From: Pedobacter hiemivivus
Lineage (GTDB): Bacteria > Bacteroidota > Bacteroidia > Sphingobacteriales > Sphingobacteriaceae
Assembly: GCF_004331685.1 (NCBI RefSeq)
Contig: NZ_SJSM01000006.1
Span: 1-64,000, forward strand
DNA length: 64,000 nucleotides
Direction: 5' to 3'
Positions 19,430 to 27,928 of this stretch are shown piece after piece. The position numbers were made by a program, and so were the translations under genes. Position 1 is the stretch's first letter. Every line of letters begins with the position of its first letter. A model generated the notes under the pieces. It did not search any database and was not told the origin of the DNA. It saw nothing but the letters and a program-made list of their open reading frames with translations.

Positions 19430-20884
19430 TTAGTTCGCCTGGTTCGTCAATTGCTCAACATTCTTGCTGCTTAAAAAAGCATGGGATAAAGACAATAGGT
19501 CTTGTTCCCCGAAATGCCTGGCCATCAACTGCATACTTAACGGTAAACCGTTATTATTATTGCCCAAAGGAATAGCAATCGCTGGAATTCCTGTCAAAGA
19601 TGCCAATACAGTAAATATATCAGCCATATACATGACCAAAGGATCGTCGATATTTTCGCCGATATTAAACGCTGGTGTAGGTGTAACAGGACTAATTACT
19701 AGGTCAAAGCTGCTTAGCATCTCTTCCATCTTTTCCCTGATCAGTCTTCTTACCTGCTGTGCTTTCTGATAATAAGCATCATAATAACCAGCACTCAAAA
19801 CAAATGTTCCCAATAAAATACGACGCTTCACCTCCTCACCAAAACCTTCGGCTCTGGATTGTTTATAAAGCTCGTTTAAACTGACAGCTTCCAGGTTACG
19901 GTGACCATAATGCACCCCATCGTATCGGGAAAGGTTAGAAGAGGCCTCAGCGGTAGTTAGCACATAATAAGCAGGCACTAAGTAATCTAATAAATCAAAA
20001 GAGACATATTCGACTGTGTGTCCTTGACTTTTAAGGGCCTCAATAGCCTTTAATATCGTTTCCTTTATATCTGTGTCTAGCGCGTCACTTTCCAAAGTTT
20101 CTTTCAAAACAGCAATCCTTTTAGGTGCAGTGTTTTTTAATCCATCTAAGTACGCTGGAACTACATGCTTAGAAACCGTACTATCGTGATCATCTGCGCC
20201 AGCCAAAACCTCTAGTAAAATTGCAGCATCACTAACAGAAGAAGTAATGGTGCCCACCTGATCAAAGGACGATGCATAAGCAATCACCCCATATCTGGAG
20301 ATCCTGCCATAGGTAGGTTTTAAACCTATGCAACCGCAAAAAGCAGCAGGCTGCCTTACTGAGCCACCGGTATCAGTACCCAGAGCAGACAGGCATAAGT
20401 CGGCTTGAACAGCAACAGCTGAACCGCCAGAAGAACCACCGGCCACCTTCGTGTGATCAGCAGCGTTTTTTACCGCACCATAATAAGAAGTTTCATTAGA
20501 ACCGCCCATCGCAAATTCATCACAGTTCAGCCTGCCAATAATTACGGCATCTTCACTAATTAGTCTTTCTACAACGGTAGCAGAATAGGGAGAAACAAAG
20601 CCCTCCAACATTTTAGATGAAGCAGTTACCTGATGATCTTTATAGCAGATATTATCTTTTATACCAATCACCATCCCTGCCAATCTACCTGCCGTCCCGG
20701 CGGTTATCTTTTCCTGTACAAGCTTAGCCTGTTGAGCTGCAGAATAAAAAAACACCTCATTAAACGCGTTGAGGTGTTCATTTTTTTCTATTTGCTTAAA
20801 ATAATAGTCTAATAACTCTGGCAAACTGAGCATTTTCTGCTCAATAAGAGCTTGTACCTCTTTTAAGGAGTTATACTTCTTCAA
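19430..20884 (-). CDS. gatA: Asp-tRNA(Asn)/Glu-tRNA(Gln) amidotransferase subunit A
   Basis: GatA (484 residues) is the glutaminase subunit of GatCAB, which converts misacylated Glu-tRNA(Gln) and Asp-tRNA(Asn) to the correct amide forms. The amidase-signature triad is in place: K76 (VIGIKDNIC), S151 (AGGSSGGS) and the nucleophile S175 (GTDTGGSVRQPAAFCG), with the expected spacing. The start appears to be TTG at 20884, because a TGA lies 6 bases upstream in frame. An ATG at residue 18 would remove conserved N-terminal sequence. GatB and GatC are not in the window. Confidence 0.95.
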   Translation of the reverse strand: MKKYNSLKEVQALIEQKMLSLPELLDYYFKQIEKNEHLNAFNEVFFYSAAQQAKLVQEKITAGTAGRLAGMVIGIKDNICYKDHQVTASSKMLEGFVSPYSATVVERLISEDAVIIGRLNCDEFAMGGSNETSYYGAVKNAADHTKVAGGSSGGSAVAVQADLCLSALGTDTGGSVRQPAAFCGCIGLKPTYGRISRYGVIAYASSFDQVGTITSSVSDAAILLEVLAGADDHDSTVSKHVVPAYLDGLKNTAPKRIAVLKETLESDALDTDIKETILKAIEALKSQGHTVEYVSFDLLDYLVPAYYVLTTAEASSNLSRYDGVHYGHRNLEAVSLNELYKQSRAEGFGEEVKRRILLGTFVLSAGYYDAYYQKAQQVRRLIREKMEEMLSSFDLVISPVTPTPAFNIGENIDDPLVMYMADIFTVLASLTGIPAIAIPLGNNNNGLPLSMQLMARHFGEQDLLSLSHAFLSSKNVEQLTNQAN

Positions 20885-20925
20885 ACTTCAAGAATAGATT
20901 AAATTAAAAAATAGGGTTTGTAAAC

Positions 20926-21132
20926 CTACAATGGTTTATTAGTGTTGCTACGGTTCTGATCAACAGCATCGTCAGCACCATCTTTTCCATCTTTAAATTC
21001 TTTAATTCCTTTTCCAAGGCCACGCATCAATTCAGGAATTTTTTTACCACCAAAAAGTAGCAATACAATTACTACAATGACAGCAATCTCTCCGCCGCCT
21101 AATCCAAAAGCCAATATTGTTGTATCAAACAT
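20926..21132 (-). CDS. tatA: TatA-type twin-arginine translocase subunit
   Basis: This 68-residue protein has one transmembrane helix (about 13-27, [17 protein letters not shown]), the hinge and amphipathic helix [21 protein letters not shown], and an acidic, polar tail. This is the TatA/TatE pattern. TatA oligomers form the pore-like part of the folded-protein export pathway in the inner membrane. It lies 11 bases after another TatA-like gene. No tatC is present nearby, so the partner must be elsewhere. Confidence 0.9.
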   Translation of the reverse strand: MFDTTILAFGLGGGEIAVIVVIVLLLFGGKKIPELMRGLGKGIKEFKDGKDGADDAVDQNRSNTNKPL

Positions 21133-21142
21133 GATATTTTAA

Positions 21143-21535
21143 TTAAATTTTAGTTTTATCTGTTTCTATTTTTGTGTTCTCGTTATCTACAGCTGGTTCA
21201 GCTTTATTAAAGTCTATTGCTGGTTTATCTGTATCGTCATGATGGGCATTATCCTCAGGCTTATATTCATAAGGATGATGTCTGCTGTTATCAGCATCAT
21301 TAAAGGTAGATTTAAAATCATTGATTTCATCGGTAATACCTACGGAATTAATATTCCTGTGGATTTCGCGCTTAACCCCTTCCGATGCATCCTTAAAATC
21401 TCTCAAACCTTTTCCAAGTCCTCGAGCCAATTCGGGCAATTTTTTACCTCCAAATAACAAAAGTACTACACCAAGGATTAGCATAATCTCGCCACCCCCC
21501 ATGTTTAAAAACTCTATTAACGTCCCTGAATACAT
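21143..21535 (-). CDS. Second TatA/TatE-like protein with long acidic-polar tail
   Basis: This 130-residue protein has the same helix-hinge-helix start as its neighbour ([31 protein letters not shown]). It then continues with about 75 residues of His-, Asp- and Lys-rich sequence ([16 protein letters not shown]) that looks disordered. The long tail gives it a TatB-like length, but the FGGKKLPEL hinge is TatA-type. ATG at 21535 was chosen; a second ATG at residue 12 directly precedes the conserved GGGEI and could be the true start. A -7 box lies 27 bases upstream. Confidence 0.85.
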   Translation of the reverse strand: MYSGTLIEFLNMGGGEIMLILGVVLLLFGGKKLPELARGLGKGLRDFKDASEGVKREIHRNINSVGITDEINDFKSTFNDADNSRHHPYEYKPEDNAHHDDTDKPAIDFNKAEPAVDNENTKIETDKTKI

Positions 21536-21562
21536 CTTGATCTCTATTTTACTTCTTTAAAA

Positions 21563-21570
21563 CAAATATA
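21563..21570 (-). promoter_or_regulatory. -7 box ahead of the two tatA genes
   Basis: TATATTTG on the minus strand fits TAnnTTTG exactly within the 54-base gap between the envC-like stop and the first tatA-type gene. No -33 element at proper distance is seen. It may be an internal promoter of the long operon. Confidence 0.4.
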
Positions 21571-21589
21571 AACAATTAATTGCAATAGT

Positions 21590-22924
21590 TTATTTAGCGA
21601 TCCATGATGCAGGATTCTGCGCCACAGCTCCTCTATAAATCTGAAACATCAATTCTGGCATATCACCCGAAGTAGCTACCGTTCCAATATTCTGTTTTGT
21701 ACTTACTTCATCACCTGCACTTACGCTTACTGATCTTAAGTTCTGATACACAGTAAAGAACTGCCCATGCTTAATCAGCACATAATGTCTACCCAATGCA
21801 CTTCCCACTTTACTCACCTTTCCATTAAACACTGCTCTTACGCCCGCGCCTTCCGAAGTTTGAATGGTTATCCCTGCGTTGTCATAACTCGCCTGACCTT
21901 CCTTATGCTTTCCGAAACTCTCCGTAATTGATCCAGATGTTACTGGCCAAGGTAAAGCACCTCTATTACTTTCAAATGCGGCCGACAACTTTGCAGCCTC
22001 AGGCGTTGCAGCTAAATAACCACTGCTACTTGGTTTTGGTTTTGCAACTGCTACTGGTGCGACTGCAGCTGGTGCAGGTTTATTTTCAGCCTTCGCTTTT
22101 GCCGCAGCGGCGGCAGTAGCGGCAGCAGCCTTCGCTTTTGCAGCCCTTTCGGCCTTTTCCGCAGCTATCCTTGCGGCTTCCAGTGCACGTTTTCGCTCCA
22201 GTTCAATCTCACGAACAATTGCCGCCCGGATATTCCGGTCAATCTGTGCCTGTTGTTTTTTACGGGTAGCAATATCCTGACGGAATTGCTTTTCCTGCTT
22301 ACTGTACTTATTCAGCACAGCCGATTGTTCAGACTTATTCTTACCCAACTTATCCTTTTCATTCTCCTGCTCATGCAAAAGATTACTTTTTTCTTTCAGG
22401 TTCTTATCTAAAATAACAATTTTATAGTTTAGATCTTTCTGTGTCCCCTGTATGTATCCCGCCTGTTTTTTACGGTACTGCCCAAATTGCTGCAAATATT
22501 TGATCCGCTTATAAGCCTGATTAAAATCCTTTGCTGCAAAAATAAACATCATCTTATCATAGGCATTCTTATTCCGCTGGGCAAACCTGATCATTGCACC
22601 ATATTCCTTTTTCAGTTGCCCAAGCTGCCCTTTCAGATTAATTACAGTATTGGTATTTTCATGAATCTGGTTGTCCAGATTCTTCATTTCAGAGTTAATC
22701 ACCGAAATCTTATCTTGCATTAACTTGATTTTAGTATTTAATGCATTAATTTGGCCTAAGGTTAACTTTTTATTATTGGCCGTTTTTTTCAGGTTTCGCT
22801 GCAACAGATCAATCTCTCTTTGTATCGCCTCTTTTTTTCTTTTAAGTTCCGAGCTGCTTTGGGCAAATGCAACCGATGTGGATAATATAAATAGGAGGAG
22901 GAAAAGAAATCTGCTTAGCTTCAT
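21590..22924 (-). CDS. EnvC-like murein hydrolase activator with degenerate LytM domain
   Basis: The protein (444 residues) has a signal peptide (1-21), a long coiled coil (about 25-240), an Ala/Lys-rich linker (about 245-290) and a C-terminal LytM/M23-like domain (about 315-444). The zinc-ligand motifs of active LytM enzymes are missing: the HxGxD position reads YDNAGITI, and the HLHFE position reads ELMFQI. This is the state of E. coli EnvC and NlpD, which activate amidases at division instead of cutting peptidoglycan. It sits downstream of the DUF4292 lipoprotein gene by 22 bases, within the long operon from 29107. Confidence 0.88.
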   Translation of the reverse strand: MKLSRFLFLLLFILSTSVAFAQSSSELKRKKEAIQREIDLLQRNLKKTANNKKLTLGQINALNTKIKLMQDKISVINSEMKNLDNQIHENTNTVINLKGQLGQLKKEYGAMIRFAQRNKNAYDKMMFIFAAKDFNQAYKRIKYLQQFGQYRKKQAGYIQGTQKDLNYKIVILDKNLKEKSNLLHEQENEKDKLGKNKSEQSAVLNKYSKQEKQFRQDIATRKKQQAQIDRNIRAAIVREIELERKRALEAARIAAEKAERAAKAKAAAATAAAAAKAKAENKPAPAAVAPVAVAKPKPSSSGYLAATPEAAKLSAAFESNRGALPWPVTSGSITESFGKHKEGQASYDNAGITIQTSEGAGVRAVFNGKVSKVGSALGRHYVLIKHGQFFTVYQNLRSVSVSAGDEVSTKQNIGTVATSGDMPELMFQIYRGAVAQNPASWIAK

Positions 22925-22946
22925 TGGGTCAAAAGTATAAAAAAAA

Positions 22947-23735
22947 TCAGTTTATTACTTCATACTTCCCAGGAACACTAAACGGGAAATCAAGTGGAAC
23001 ATTGCGCTCTACATTATAATATTCAAGCTCAATGTTTACAATCTTGTTTCCTGTCATCGAATTTATCGTCAATCCCTTGGGAAACAATGAGCCCCCCAAA
23101 TCCTGGTAAACTCCATTATACAGAATTTTTAAAGCCTGACCAGCAGCAACATCATTAACATTGCTTTCACTAACCTTCATTACACCATCAAAAAGCACCT
23201 TATAAATAAGCGCTTCTTTTTCACCCTGCAATATCCACTGACCATCCGTTTTCTCAATTTTCGCCTGATCGTTCAAAAAATAAGGGATCGTATTACCTAA
23301 TAAAATAGATTCCAACCAGTCAAAACTTACCTGCTTATTGGTATACTTATGGATATAACTGAAAGGTTGTTTTAAATATACACCCTGAAAATTGTTGCGT
23401 ACCTTAATGCTATCTGGTGTAATTAAGGCCCTAGCCACCTCAATACCGGCCAATGCAGTAACGCTCACCCAAATACGGCGCCCCTTTTCCATTCGGATGT
23501 TCATCGTTGCATTGTTTTTGCTACCACCCAGATCCAACTTCGCCTTTGCCTTAACTGACAAGGTGCTAAAAACTAAATCCTTAGACTTCAACAATTGAAT
23601 ATTCTCGGCGACCTTACTACTTAATTCAGTTCCGGGCTGCTTAGCGGGCACTGTTACTTTCCTAGTTTTACAAGCCAACAAGCTCGTTGAAAGCAAAGCT
23701 ACCCACAATAAATTATTCCAAATATTTCCGCTCAT
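22947..23735 (-). CDS. DUF4292 lipoprotein, possibly LolB-like
   Basis: The protein (262 residues) begins with a lipoprotein signal ending in STSLLAC, with Cys22 as the lipidated residue. The mature part opens with KDLVFSTLSVKAKAKLDLGG and runs as alternating beta segments, including WVSVTALAGIEVARALITPDSIKV. Function is unassigned for DUF4292. The pattern resembles the half-barrel of LolA/LolB lipoprotein carriers, but that is my inference from residue pattern only. Its first 23 bases overlap the end of the TPR gene, and the EnvC-like gene follows, so it belongs to an envelope-biogenesis cluster. Confidence 0.75.
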   Translation of the reverse strand: MSGNIWNNLLWVALLSTSLLACKTRKVTVPAKQPGTELSSKVAENIQLLKSKDLVFSTLSVKAKAKLDLGGSKNNATMNIRMEKGRRIWVSVTALAGIEVARALITPDSIKVRNNFQGVYLKQPFSYIHKYTNKQVSFDWLESILLGNTIPYFLNDQAKIEKTDGQWILQGEKEALIYKVLFDGVMKVSESNVNDVAAGQALKILYNGVYQDLGGSLFPKGLTINSMTGNKIVNIELEYYNVERNVPLDFPFSVPGKYEVIN

Positions 23736-24774
23736 AGATCTTTTTATTTAGTTTTTCTGAGCCGTTACCAGCTGCTTTTGCTTTTTTCCATTCTACCACA
23801 GCCCGTTCTTTATCACCGTTTACAAACAAAACATCGCCATATAATTCCAGATAAATCCCATTATCGGCATCCAGCTGCAAGGCCGACTTCACATGGGGTA
23901 AAGCCAGGCTATTTTGATTATCCTGATGCAATGCTAAAGCCATAAAGTAATATAAAATAGCCTGGTTAGGATAAATATCCAGTGCCGCCTCGGCGGTTTT
24001 TATAGCCTCTTTATAATGCTTTAAAAGCAATTGTATGTTCAAAGCTTGCTCCCAGGCTCTATAAGGATGTTCTTCCCCTTCCAACACCGTTTTAAACTGG
24101 GCCAATGCTCCAGGTAAATCGCCTTTTTTATATAAGCTTTCACCAAGTAACATGGTTTGTTCAACAGCCGTCAGCTCCGACTTCCCACGCTCTTCATTAC
24201 GTTCCTCTTCAGCAGATGCATTTATCTTTCCCCCTGAAGTTACACGCCTTCTTGCACGGGCAAGCTCATCAGAGGCCCCAAACTTTTTCTCCAGCTCATC
24301 ATAGCCCTTCATCGCCTCCGCAGTTTTACCTGCCATCAGATAAGCATTGGACCTATCGAAATAATAATCAGGTTTATCTGGCGAAAGTCGGATCAGCTGG
24401 TTCAAAACCCCAGCCATGGCATTCATATCGCCCTTACGCTTATACAATTCAGCCATCAGCATCCAATACCAGGTATTATTGGTCTCCAAAGCCGTAGCCT
24501 TCTTTATGGCCATTTCTGCTTCATAAAGATTATTCTGCCTATAGTTTACAATCGCTATCTCATAATAAACAGCAGCATTCTTAGGATCCAATTGTAGTAT
24601 TTTGTTGAAACTCTCGTTCGCCCTACTGTAATCTTCATTCAGTTTATCACGCAAACCAGCAAAAAAAAGCACTTTTATCATTGCCGTATCTGCCAATGGC
24701 ACGGCAGGCTTTTGAGCAAACAATGCAGAAGCACTACCCAACAACATCAATAAAAGCACTTTTAATCTTTTCAT
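23713..24774 (-). CDS. Secreted tetratricopeptide-repeat protein
   Basis: The protein (353 residues) has a signal peptide (1-20, MKRLKVLLLMLLGSASALFA) and repeated 34-residue TPR units in two groups (about 35-160 and 205-345; for example YYEIAIVNYRQNNLYEAEMA and LYYFMALALHQDNQNSLALP). TPRs mediate protein-protein contact, so it is likely a periplasmic scaffold. The two groups are joined by a charged linker with a glutamate-rich stretch (about 183-200). It starts immediately after the dut stop and overlaps the DUF4292 gene. Confidence 0.85.
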   Translation of the reverse strand: MKRLKVLLLMLLGSASALFAQKPAVPLADTAMIKVLFFAGLRDKLNEDYSRANESFNKILQLDPKNAAVYYEIAIVNYRQNNLYEAEMAIKKATALETNNTWYWMLMAELYKRKGDMNAMAGVLNQLIRLSPDKPDYYFDRSNAYLMAGKTAEAMKGYDELEKKFGASDELARARRRVTSGGKINASAEEERNEERGKSELTAVEQTMLLGESLYKKGDLPGALAQFKTVLEGEEHPYRAWEQALNIQLLLKHYKEAIKTAEAALDIYPNQAILYYFMALALHQDNQNSLALPHVKSALQLDADNGIYLELYGDVLFVNGDKERAVVEWKKAKAAGNGSEKLNKKIYERKYLE

Positions 24775-25206
24775 TTATTTACCTGTATGTCCATAACCAC
24801 CCGCACCACGAGCCGTATCACTTAATTCTTCAACTGTATTCCAGGCAATGGTCTCATGTTTTGCAATCACCATTTGCGCAATTCTATCGCCATTGTTAAC
24901 TACAAAATCAGTATCCGACAAATTAACCAATAGCACCTTAATCTCTCCACGGTAATCCGCATCGATGGTACCTGGTGAATTCACAATACTGATGCCATGT
25001 TTATAAGCCAAACCACTACGCGGACGGATCTGTGCTTCGAAACCAACCGGAAGTTCAATATATAAACCAGTTGGAACCAAAACACGTTGCAAAGGTTTAA
25101 TCGTAATTTCAGTTTCTATAAAAGCGCGCATATCCATCCCTGCCGCATGAGCAGTTTCGTATTGAGGCAATGGATGACCTGAATTGTTAATGATATTTAT
25201 GTTCAT
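24775..25206 (-). CDS. dut: dUTP diphosphatase
   Basis: This 143-residue trimeric-type dUTPase hydrolyses dUTP to dUMP and pyrophosphate, keeping uracil out of DNA and feeding thymidylate synthesis. Conserved motifs are all visible: [32 protein letters not shown] with the catalytic aspartate, and the C-terminal [11 protein letters not shown] that closes over the nucleotide. It overlaps the flippase gene by 4 bases (ATGA-type coupling) and abuts the TPR gene. Confidence 0.97.
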   Translation of the reverse strand: MNINIINNSGHPLPQYETAHAAGMDMRAFIETEITIKPLQRVLVPTGLYIELPVGFEAQIRPRSGLAYKHGISIVNSPGTIDADYRGEIKVLLVNLSDTDFVVNNGDRIAQMVIAKHETIAWNTVEELSDTARGAGGYGHTGK

Positions 25207-26675
25207 CGTTTTTTTAATATTAATTTCAACTGATCTTTTTCAAAATAGACCACACCCACCAAAAAGACCAATAGCAAGGCATTACCAATATAAAGATTCC
25301 TATTAAATACCCAAAAAGAAAGCACCACCAGTACAACCGAAACCAACAGGTAAGCAAGCATCCTTTTCAAATCATAAGGTATAGGATAATGCTTCTGTCC
25401 AAGTATATATGAAATGAACATCATCACAAAATAAGCCAGCATAGATACCCACGCAGAGCCCATATAGCCATACTTTGGTACAAGAACAATGTTCAATACA
25501 ATGGTGGTTATTGCGCCGACGACAGAGATATACAAGCCAAATTTTGTTTGATCTGATAATTTATACCAGATAGATAGGTTCACATAAATTCCCAGAAACA
25601 CATAACCAAGCAGCAAAAAGGGCACAGCGTTTAATCCCACCCAATATTCCCTATCAATAAAATACTTAAGGATATCGATATTTGCAATCAGGCCGACAAA
25701 AATAACTGCCAGAGCAATGACGAAATAATTCAAAATCATCGCATAGGTTTGTTTGGCATTTGCACTTTTAGCATGACTAAAAAAGAAAGGTTCTGCACCC
25801 AATCTAAATGCGGTAATAAACAAACTTAAAAATACGGCAATTTTACAAACAGCACCGTAAATCCCCAGATTATATTCAGAAACCCCGAGCTGGGTGATGA
25901 TCATTTTATCCAGATTTTCATTCACCACAAAAGAGAGATTAGCCACTAAAACCGGCCATGAATAGGAAACCATTTTACCAAAAAGCTCCTTATCAAACTT
26001 AAGCTGCAGCTTCATCAATTCGGGCAAAAGCAAGATCAAAGTCAGCACACTTGCAATCAGATTTGAAATAAACACATATCCTATCCATTCTGCTCTGTAC
26101 CATGAACCAAACCATTCCCCTATCGGGCCGCCAAATTTAATGATAGCTGGAACAGCAAATAAAAAGAATAGATTGAAGCCAATAAAGCTGCCAATATTCA
26201 GGAATTTGATCAAACTATACCGCATAGGACGCTCATCAGCTCTAACTTTTGCAAATGGAATTACGCAAATGGCATCTATGAAAAGTAACCATACAAAATA
26301 GTGCACATACTTTACATAATCAGTCATTTCATCCGGTCCACTGGCAAAATATGCGGCTATAGGTGACGAGAATACAATACCTGAGATTAAAAAGAGTGTG
26401 GCGATAAGGGCAACACAGAAAAATGTGTTGTTGTAAACCTCTTGTTTTTTATCCTCATGCTTATTCAGGTATCTGAAAAACGTGCTTTCCATACCAAAAG
26501 CAAGAATCGCATTGATCATGGACGCCGAGGCATACATCTTCGTAAAGATCCCATATATTCCAGGTTGAAATACGCCCGTAAAAAGTGGCGTAAGTATAAA
26601 ATTAAATAGCCTGGAAACTACGGTTGTCACACCATAAATAGCTGTCTGTCCAAGAAATCTCTTTATCGATGACAT
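25203..26675 (-). CDS. Polysaccharide flippase (Wzx/MurJ-type MOP superfamily)
   Basis: This 490-residue inner-membrane protein has about 14 hydrophobic segments and the start [30 protein letters not shown], typical of the oligosaccharide flippase (PST/Wzx) branch of the MOP superfamily. Such proteins move lipid-linked sugars across the inner membrane. The substrate is unknown: it is not in a sugar-synthesis cluster but in a tight operon with acylphosphatase and dUTPase. Lipid II or another undecaprenyl-linked sugar are possible cargos. Confidence 0.85.
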   Translation of the reverse strand: MSSIKRFLGQTAIYGVTTVVSRLFNFILTPLFTGVFQPGIYGIFTKMYASASMINAILAFGMESTFFRYLNKHEDKKQEVYNNTFFCVALIATLFLISGIVFSSPIAAYFASGPDEMTDYVKYVHYFVWLLFIDAICVIPFAKVRADERPMRYSLIKFLNIGSFIGFNLFFLFAVPAIIKFGGPIGEWFGSWYRAEWIGYVFISNLIASVLTLILLLPELMKLQLKFDKELFGKMVSYSWPVLVANLSFVVNENLDKMIITQLGVSEYNLGIYGAVCKIAVFLSLFITAFRLGAEPFFFSHAKSANAKQTYAMILNYFVIALAVIFVGLIANIDILKYFIDREYWVGLNAVPFLLLGYVFLGIYVNLSIWYKLSDQTKFGLYISVVGAITTIVLNIVLVPKYGYMGSAWVSMLAYFVMMFISYILGQKHYPIPYDLKRMLAYLLVSVVLVVLSFWVFNRNLYIGNALLLVFLVGVVYFEKDQLKLILKKR

Positions 26676-26954
26676 CTATTTCTTAATGATTTCAAAATTC
26701 TGATAGTTTTTGACAGATCCCGGTGTAATCTCTACGTTCTCAATCTTAGCACGATCTGTCCCCTCGTTACACCAATCCGTAAAAACTTCCAGCAAAGTAT
26801 CATCCCCTTCGGCCTCTATGTAGACACTACCGTCTACTTCATTTTTAATCATCCCCCTAATCCCCATCTGGTCAGCTACAACCTTGGTTACAGCCCTAAA
26901 AGAAACACCTTGTACCTTTCCAGTAATCTTAATTTGTATATGTTTTATTTCCAT
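26676..26954 (-). CDS. acyP: Acylphosphatase
   Basis: This 92-residue enzyme has the family signature GKVQGVSFRAVTKVVADQ, including the phosphate-binding arginine R20, and the catalytic asparagine N38 in GMIKNEVDGSVYIEAEG. It hydrolyses acyl phosphates such as acetyl phosphate or 1,3-bisphosphoglycerate; its role in bacteria is unclear. Its stop directly abuts the flippase ATG, and the nitronate monooxygenase stop is 8 bases upstream of its start. Confidence 0.94.
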   Translation of the reverse strand: MEIKHIQIKITGKVQGVSFRAVTKVVADQMGIRGMIKNEVDGSVYIEAEGDDTLLEVFTDWCNEGTDRAKIENVEITPGSVKNYQNFEIIKK

Positions 26955-26962
26955 GTATACTT

Positions 26963-27910
26963 TTATAATTTAATCAATGCTATCCGCTCTTTCTCCCTCA
27001 AAAACTCCGCCCAAATTGATGCTAATATCTCTGCTGCCGGCTTTATCTCTTTCAACATTGCCGACACTTGACCTATTTCCAATTCTCCTTGCTCAATATC
27101 GCCCTCAAACATACCTAATTTAGCGCGTGCCCTGCCTAAAATTCTCACCAGTGTATCCTTATCTGCACCATCAGCTTCCGCCTGCACAATCACATCTGCA
27201 AACTCATTTTTAAGCAGCCGAACAGGAACGACTTTCTTCATCGTCAATTTCGTATCCCCCTCCGCAGCATCTATAATCTTCTCTTTAAACTGAGGATGCC
27301 CTGACGATTCTTCAGCAACAGCAAATGCCGAGCCGATCTGAACCCCATCAGCACCTAAGGCCATTGCCGCGAGCATTGCCCTGCCGCTTCCAATCCCACC
27401 GGCAGCAATAACGGGTATTTTAACTATATCGCACACCATAGGAATCAAGCACATTGTCGTAGTTTCTTCTCTCCCGTTGTGTCCCCCAGCTTCAAAACCT
27501 TCGGCAACAATAGCGTCCACACCGCAAGCTTCTGCTTTTAACGCAAATTTGGTATTGGCAATTACGTGTACAACGGTGATTCCTCGCCCTTTTAAAAAGT
27601 CTGTCCAAAGAGCTGGATTACCCGCAGATGTAAACACAATACGCACACCTTCATCAACAATGATCTTCATCACGTTCTCCACATTCGGGTAAAGCAAAGG
27701 TACGTTTACCGCGAAAGGTTTTGTGGTAGCCGCTTTACACTTCCTAATATGATCCAGCAAAACATCGGGATACATTGATCCGGCTCCAATAATACCCAAA
27801 CCACCAGCATTAGCAACCGCCGAAGCCAGTCGCCAACCACTACACCACACCATTCCGGCTTGGATTATCGGGTATTTTATCCCAAATAGTTCAGTAATTC
27901 TATTCGCCAT
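26963..27910 (-). CDS. Nitronate monooxygenase family FMN enzyme
   Basis: The protein (315 residues from the ATG at 27910) is an FMN-binding TIM barrel of the NMO/2-nitropropane dioxygenase family. It starts MANRITELFGIKYPIIQAGM, has GFEAGGHNG in the substrate region and the phosphate-binding GGIGSGRAMLAAMALGADGV. Members oxidise nitronates; relatives (FabK) reduce enoyl-ACP, so the substrate is not certain. A GTG four codons upstream (27922) is possible, but the ATG fits the conserved family N-terminus better. It is the second gene of the run that begins with the amidohydrolase. Confidence 0.85.
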   Translation of the reverse strand: MANRITELFGIKYPIIQAGMVWCSGWRLASAVANAGGLGIIGAGSMYPDVLLDHIRKCKAATTKPFAVNVPLLYPNVENVMKIIVDEGVRIVFTSAGNPALWTDFLKGRGITVVHVIANTKFALKAEACGVDAIVAEGFEAGGHNGREETTTMCLIPMVCDIVKIPVIAAGGIGSGRAMLAAMALGADGVQIGSAFAVAEESSGHPQFKEKIIDAAEGDTKLTMKKVVPVRLLKNEFADVIVQAEADGADKDTLVRILGRARAKLGMFEGDIEQGELEIGQVSAMLKEIKPAAEILASIWAEFLREKERIALIKL

Positions 27911-27928
27911 ATTGTTGATCACCTTTCA

